Source: Madurella fahalii
Lineage: Eukaryota; Ascomycota; Sordariomycetes; Sordariales
Length of the DNA: 64,000 nt
Direction: 5' to 3'
Assembly: GCA_029876055.1 (NCBI GenBank)
Contig: CM056877.1
Coordinates: 1,984,001 to 2,048,000, forward strand
The position numbers and the translations under genes are program-made. Shown here piece after piece: positions 58,534 through 64,000 of the stretch (position 1 is the stretch's first letter; the number at the start of each line of letters is the position of its first letter). The notes beneath the pieces are model-generated. The model was not told where the DNA came from. It made no database searches and saw only the letters and a list, made by a program, of their open reading frames with translations.

Positions 58534-58605
58534 GGGTGCATGGTCTAGTGGTATGATTCTCGCTTCGCATGTGAGCGGTCCCCGGTTCGATCCCGGGTGC
58601 ATCCA
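58534..58605 (+). tRNA. tRNA-Ala (anticodon CGC)
   Basis: A 72-nt intronless gene, transcribed left to right. The acceptor stem GGGTGCA/TGCATCC contains a G3-U70 pair, the main alanine identity element. The anticodon stem CTCGC/GTGAG holds the loop TTCGCAT with anticodon CGC (58566-58568), reading GCG. The T arm CCCGG-TTCGATC-CCGGG is perfect. Internal A box TGGTCTAGTGG (58541-58551) and B box GGTTCGATCCC (58584-58594) are present. Discriminator base is A. The body resembles some tRNA-Pro genes, but the acceptor G3-U70 and the anticodon settle alanine. Confidence 0.93.
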
Positions 58606-58610
58606 TTTTT
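58606..58610 (+). terminator. Pol III T5 terminator of the first tRNA
   Basis: Five T directly after the discriminator base of the first tRNA-Ala. Confidence 0.85.
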
Positions 58611-58677
58611 GCGACTCACACTTTTGCTCATATTTATAACATATTCTTTCACTTAATGATCCTAATAAATTGAGGTC

Positions 58678-58749
58678 GGGTGCATGGTCTAGTGGTATGA
58701 TTCTCGCTTCGCATGTGAGCGGTCCCCGGTTCGATCCCGGGTGCATCCA
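58678..58749 (+). tRNA. tRNA-Ala (anticodon CGC), second copy
   Basis: Identical over all 72 bases to the first copy, with anticodon CGC at 58710-58712. The start-to-start distance is 144 bases. The 3' flank repeats the first copy (TTTTTGTGACTCACAC against TTTTTGCGACTCACAC), showing that the duplication unit included flanking DNA. Confidence 0.93.
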
Positions 58750-58754
58750 TTTTT
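58750..58754 (+). terminator. Pol III T5 terminator of the second tRNA
   Basis: Five T directly after the second tRNA-Ala. Confidence 0.85.
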
Positions 58755-58820
58755 GTGACTCACACCTCTACGATTCTCGGTGTACTCTTTTGCTACGCAA
58801 TTCCCAAGCTGGCTGAAGTT

Positions 58821-58865
58821 GGATGTATGGTCTCATGGAGTGCTTCCCGTTTCGTATATGAAGTG
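58821..58865 (+). pseudogene. decayed third tRNA-Ala copy
   Basis: GGATGTATGGTCT and a following TTTCGTAT keep clear similarity to the 5' half of the two tRNA-Ala genes, with about 30 of the first 42 positions matching and several C-to-T or G-to-A changes. Similarity fades before the T arm: no B box and no acceptor 3' strand. It starts 143 bases after the second copy, matching the tandem period. It should be inactive. Confidence 0.7.
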
Positions 58866-61800
58866 AGGGAGGACCTATCCAGCAGCACTTGTGACCTTAA
58901 GCACCTAGTTTAGCCCGCTTCCATGATTAAGTCAAGCATAATCGCAATACGAAAACCACTTTATATAAAGTTCATAGTACTATATAGTGTCCTCTGCCTT
59001 AAAGGCCATCGCAAAAGGCCATCTTCTCTCATATGTTATGCATTCTTTTAATATGGATCGGATCTCTAGATCTTGATCTGGCCATGTCATAGAGGCTGCT
59101 GTCGTTCGAAACCAATGAATGCCTTGCGCCCGACTTGAAAAAAGTGCTACTAGAAAATCTGACATTTTCTGTGACGGATTGAGACTTGCCCGGCTGTACA
59201 CGTTCTCTTTTTGTAGCTCAGTCTTGTATTCTCATGAATTCTCTCTCTACTTCACTGGTCTACCAATGCAGCGGCAATGCATTGTAGAAGATCTTTCTTT
59301 TGCTATGTTCAATACCCGTTATCACACATAAGGCGTTCCCACACATTCTGATAAGCCCTATGTGTGACAAACTTTCCTTTGCTAAATCATTCTTGTTGGA
59401 AGGTCTCGGTTGCTCGGATTGCACGATACCTGACTAGCCAATCAAACACCTTCCGGAAACCAACCTGCGAACAGTTCTCACGGTTGATGCTACAGACCAG
59501 AAGATAGTTGGCGGGTGACCGGCAGGTCCAGTCCGTGAGGGGAGAAACTATGAGGGCTGACACCACGTTAATGTTACGTGATATGAGTTGAAGACATACT
59601 GGTCTGAATGCGGACCTTTGGGTACGAATATGCCATTTTCGATGGTCTGCCCAAGCAGAATACTGATCCAGGCGCCCTCGATGAGACTTCTGAACTCTCC
59701 GGCCTAATCCAACCACGTTCCAGCCGCAAAGCCGGAATACATGCAGCTTTCTCCCTCCTAATCAGCCCACAGCCATGGGCTGCGTCTCGGCGCGATGGGG
59801 ATTGTTTCCGGGCGTTAAGAAAATTTTGTGATTGTGCTGGGCAGATGAGTATGATGCTCTGCATGGAGCTTGTGCACCTCAACCATTCAACACTAAGAGC
59901 ACCCAGGAGACCATCGCTCCCTCTAGTTTACAGCAGCACTAAACTGATTATGCCGAACGAGCTATCTCTTACTTATTTTGACTGCGGCTCGCCCTTTGCT
60001 CACTTGGCAGACCCTTGTGCTTGTTGACTACCTGACTAACAAACTCGTATCCGCCTGAAATTGCGGGGATCTTGGGGGGAGAAAAAAATAAAACAAAATA
60101 AAACAAAGAAAGGTAGGAGGAAAACGGGGCAGAGCAATGTAGGGGTTGACAAAATTCTGATAACGCAGCATCTAGGGCCGCCTCGGAACACGGCAAGAGC
60201 GAGGATAGGTCACTTTTATGTATGTAACGGGTGGTTTGGTCACTCGCCCCTATAATACCACTAGTTTTTGTTGTTGAATCGTGCTATCCAGCGATCTGCA
60301 GTATCAGTTAGGTCAGGCAATACTACCACCCCATAGCAGTACAAGGGGTCCCGTTACAGGAGTTTGGCTTGGATAAACCAGGTAGCACAAAGAGCCAACA
60401 CAAGTGGAGCCGCCGGTTGGGGAAGCCTCCGGGCCAAACCGACTCTGTTTTGAGGTAGCTAGACTTAACGATCATCTCGGATCACGAAAGCAAGGAGAAT
60501 CGTCTTTGGGCCGTCGACACTGGACACTACGCTTACCAACTCTCTTGCACTTCCTCGCAACTCGCTACACGTATATACAGCACCTCCGGAAGCCCCCTCC
60601 GGTCTCACAGGCTACATCAATAGTGCTGTCCCGTCTAGGTAAACCGCTCAGCGGTGCAAGGCGGATATTCTACCCATATTCCACCCAACACGCTCTCCGA
60701 TGGCTCCGCTTTGCGGCGCAAGGTATGCCATCCGGCCTTGACCTTGCAGGACGGGCTCGGAAACGGGGTCCGGATGATGCGATCTGGGGGTGGATGTGCG
60801 AGTGGGTAGGTGGAAATTCCGGGGGTCTTTTCTCCACGGGGCAACTCTATGGGTCTTCTGGTGGGGGGCATGGCTACCCCAAAGGCTAGGTAGTGATCGG
60901 CGGGGAAGTGCATCTCAGTTGGACAAGCATCGTGGCTGAAAGCGAGGAAGACGAAGTTTTCTCCAGCGAGATCAAGAAACAAGATAAAAATAGGATGCGC
61001 GCTGTCGACCATGTATGCAAAGCGCTCCGTTATCAATCAATACTCATCATTCGTAAGAGAGGTTGTGTTGATCATCACAATCTATGTACAAAACCGGGGG
61101 TGGTCGAAGAGAACACTGAATATTGTACACTGAAGAAAGAAAGACGGAAACAACGTGGATATCTAATTGGTGTGCCTTTTGTAGAATCTGTATACAATGT
61201 CTCACCTTAATCGGTCCCGGGATATTTCCACCATAAAAACGAATAAAGAGAAAACAGCGTTGGTAAGACTTGCAATCCAAAAACTAAAAAGCAGATATCC
61301 TCACGTCTCCTCATCCTAACGCCAGCATGATGTGATTGCTATTACCTTTCCCATTGCCCCCCCGTGCCAGTTTCACTAAACCTGATATCCACCCGGGGGA
61401 GAAGGTACTGAAGATGGGAGAAGAGGGAGGTGGTGAAGCCTCAATCGGGTGATATCCGAAATGGGGCGCATGAAAGAAGAATGCGGGGAGAGGAGAGAAG
61501 CGGGGGGGATGGAAAGTGTAGAAGCGGGATTTCGGCCCGCGCAGCCCGCATCCATGGTCATTCCGTAGCCTCGCTCCAACCATAGGCAATTTGAAACTGG
61601 CCGCGGGAAACCCAAGTGTGTGACAACCGGGACCAAAGACTCGCAGCTATTTCCCAGCAGCCTGTTTCTCGTGGCGCGAAGCCAGACCTTAGCGTCCGGC
61701 TACCCTGCCTGCCTGCCAATCCATAGGGGAAGGGGAACCCGTAGTACCGAGGATATTTCCGGCATTCGAGCTTGCGCACCTATCGGTGGAGCCGCTGTTG

Positions 61801-62230
61801 CACCCGAATAAACTCGCTGGGACTCTGACGGACCGATTGGTTTCTGCGCCGATGCAGTAAAGCCCACCGAAGGCCACGCGAGCTTCCTGCATAGTCTTTT
61901 TTCCATCTACCTGTCACCGGCTCCTCATATGGGGGTCGGGGTCGTCGACAGTTGGGGCGCTTCGTTGAAAGAGTAGTCGACCCGCGTCTTCCTAATAGAT
62001 GCGTTCGGGCGTAGCGTGTTCCGGGCGGGATGCCAGGCGTTCGTGCCGGACGTGCATCGGCTTCATGCACCTTCAATAAGCGAATTGCAGGCCGTGGGGT
62101 TTTTGGCAACCCGAAAAGAGGTTGTGGCCTTTCCCAGAGGACCGGAAGCGGGGTTTTGAGTTGGACTTAGGCGAGAGATGCTACTATGCGGGTCATGCAC
62201 GCTCGGGGCGGGCGTTGGGAGTCCGCACAC
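58866..62230. other. gene-poor, AT-richer tRNA-flanking region
   Basis: About 3.4 kb without a supportable coding frame. The first part (58900-59400) is AT-rich. The longest frames (60404-60889 +, 59608-60027 +) show no family and start without strong context. It could hold degenerate mobile-element remains, but I see no terminal repeats or polymerase motifs. Confidence 0.5.
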
Positions 62231-64000
62231 TCAACCACTCAGGAACGTCCGGCGCCTGACTTCGGCTTCCTTGATGATCTCGGCCGAGAGGCTGAGGCTG
62301 GGCGACAAGACTGCGTAGCGTTCGATCTCCATGACCACGTCGTTGATGATTTGGTCGATAGCCTCGCGATGCGGTACGAGGCTCCAGAGGATGGTAGACA
62401 GTGACGGCGACATGGTTGCGCCCATGATGAGCAGTGTCTGCGACACGATAGAGAGGGCGCCTTGCCAAAGGTAGGGCATGTGTCCGGCGTGACTGCGGCC
62501 AATTCGTTAGATTGCGGAGGGGGTGAGGGCGCGGAGAGCGCAGCGGGCTCAGCCAATGAGAAGGGGCGGGATTCAAACTTACTGGGCAGTGATGTGCTCC
62601 AATTGCCGAACTGAGGCTTCTAGGCATTTGGTGCAACTGTCCCGCACCGCGGGGTCCAGGATCGCTTGCTCGTTGTCGAGGACGGCGAGAATGTACGGCC
62701 GGTAAATGATGGTTCGGCAGGCGTAGAATCGCAATCGAAGCACCGTCTGCACCGGGTCCGGTAGCATGGTGCGTGTAAACGGGAATTGCAGGGGCATCGG
62801 CAAGCTCTCGTACCACTGCGTGAGCTGGAAGTCCAGTTCGGCAGCCACCGGCTCGAGGCTAGCTGTCGACGCCATCGAGTCCTTGGAGTAAATGAGCTGG
62901 CTGACTCGGTTCAGGAGTCGCCGCAGCGCAATCTCGGCCAAGAAATACCACAAATCGTCGCGCCCGACCGCCTCCTGCTCGTCCCCTTCAAAGCCGCAGG
63001 GAAGGCCGACATTCTCTTCAAACGCCACAACGCCAGAGTGAGGCAGGTCCAATTCGGCGAGCAAGTCGCTCTCAAACAGGAGCGAGTTCCAGTAGATTCT
63101 CTCAATCAACTCTCTCTGGTCGGTCGGGACCCTGTTTGGCGTCATGAGCAAGAGTTGAAGCTTCGTGCTTGTTGTGCAGAGCAAGTTCCAGGCTTCCAAG
63201 GGCCGGACAAGATAGAACAGGTAGGCGGCCGCTAGGAGGTGGCACTGCGCTGCGAGCACGCTGTTGGACGTCATCATGCCGGGGAGCAATGACCAAGCGG
63301 CTGTGAAGTACTGAAGGCCCGGCGGGTCCTCGTGCGGAACGATTCTCGATATACTGCCCCTCAAGCTGGCCTGGCCGAGGGCAAGGACGAGAAGGACAAT
63401 GCAGCTCTCCGGGCCCTCTCTGAAACCGTTCGATAGCGCAATCCGGTAGTGGCTGCGCCACGTGTAAGGGTTGACGCAGGCATACCAGACATTGACTCGG
63501 TCAAAGTAGGCTTCAATGTAAGCATTCGTGTTGGACAAGTCCACGCAGGGCGTCTTGGTAAGCGAATGTAACGGCTCGCGCGCCATTTCAAGCTGGAGGA
63601 GGATCTGGGGGTCGTACGGCCGCGATACCAGATCTCGGATCAGCGGCCATTGCAGCAGGTGAAGAGCCGCGTTTGTGTGCACCTTTGGCATGGTCGATAT
63701 GTTGTTCGTAGCTGTCGCCGACCAAGTTCCTAGACCGCCGCTGGGAATGATGGACACGAAGTTGTTGGCGGCGTTCTGCATCATCATATTGTCGCCGCTG
63801 AGCGCCGTGCCGTTGCTCATGTTTGGCGAATCGTGCGACAGACCTATGCCGTTTCCGTGGCCAACCATGCTCATCTGGAGCAGGTTCTCGATTCTGTTCA
63901 GGCGCTCCAGGATGAGCTTGTCTCCGGCGTCCAGCTTGATCCCGGGTTCTCGGTAGATGCATTCAGCGCCCAGCTCTGTGCAGAGCTTGCATTTGGGTTT
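62231..64000 (-). CDS. Zn2Cys6 transcription factor with fungal-type regulatory domain, 5' truncated by the window
   Basis: Two visible exons (from beyond 64000 to 62583, and 62492-62231) encode about 560 residues. At the edge, CKLCTELGAEC is the second half (C-x2-C-x6-C) of a zinc cluster; the first three cysteines lie outside. IKLDAGDKLILERLNRIENL is the dimerisation coiled coil. The fungal transcription-factor domain follows (TNAYIEAYFDRVNVWYACVN, SCIVLLVLALGQASLRGS, YFTAAWSLLPGM, LAAQCHLLAAAYLFYLVRPL). The intron (GTAAGT donor, CCGCAG acceptor) joins ITAH to HAGHMPYLW. The last exon ends EVRRRTFLSG. This resembles regulators controlling metabolism, but no specific pathway is indicated. 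It is confidently real and partial. Confidence 0.88.

Noticed and set aside
58534..58749. tRNA-Pro identity for the two tRNAs, suggested by the D-arm and anticodon-stem sequence
   Set aside because: Anticodon CGC and the G3-U70 acceptor pair both specify alanine.
59608..60889. Two plus-strand frames (139 and 161 codons) in the tRNA-flanking island
   Set aside because: No domain, no conserved motif and no plausible intron structure. One begins at a non-ATG codon.

Overview
The window is nuclear DNA of a filamentous ascomycete. Protein-coding genes carry short introns (about 55-125 nt) with GTAHGT-like donors and CTRAC branch sites. Several products are typical of Pezizomycotina: a HET-domain protein, two Zn2Cys6 regulators and a Sordariomycete-type family 2 glycosyltransferase. 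Protein flavour (Syo1, Urb1, Dbp10, Mlh1) fits Sordariomycetes, probably Sordariales/Chaetomiaceae. That placement is an inference from recognition, not from a search.

Layout. 1-10047 holds no gene I can support. 10048-12615 (+) encodes a Zn2Cys6 regulator with a PAS-like region, whose zinc cluster is split by an 8-nt microexon and a 798-nt intron. 15062-15777 (-) encodes a disordered orphan protein. 17194-19557 (+) is mlh1. 20521-23301 (-) is a fungal 4E-T-like eIF4E-binding protein. 24257-27765 (-) is urb1. 28526-30632 (+) is a MATE transporter. 31145-33498 (+) is a membrane protein gene that looks damaged. 34268-35156 (+) is idi1, 36737-37784 (+) a GNAT acetyltransferase and 38331-39321 (-) the RPA32 subunit. 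40216-42174 (+) is a HET-domain protein and 42410-43359 (+) a small DUF202 membrane protein. 43507-45762 (-) is a glycosyltransferase and 46409-48486 (+) is syo1. 48983-49793 (-) is a DNAJC8/Spf31-like J protein, divergent from dbp10 at 50156-52963 (+). 53676-57066 (-) is an RBR E3 ubiquitin ligase. A tandem of two identical tRNA-Ala(CGC) genes plus a decayed third copy lies at 58534-58865. A gene-poor AT-richer stretch follows, then the 3' part of a second Zn2Cys6 regulator that runs off the right edge.

Together the genes are mostly housekeeping: DNA repair and replication (Mlh1, RPA32), 60S ribosome assembly (Urb1, Syo1, Dbp10), mRNA translation and splicing (4E-T, Spf31-like), isoprenoid synthesis (Idi1) and ubiquitylation. 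Between them sit lineage-specific genes (HET protein, broken membrane protein, orphan, regulators). I see no secondary-metabolite cluster, intact transposon or CRISPR array. Most exon boundaries were read by eye from splice signals, reading-frame continuity and family conservation; untranslated ends were not defined.
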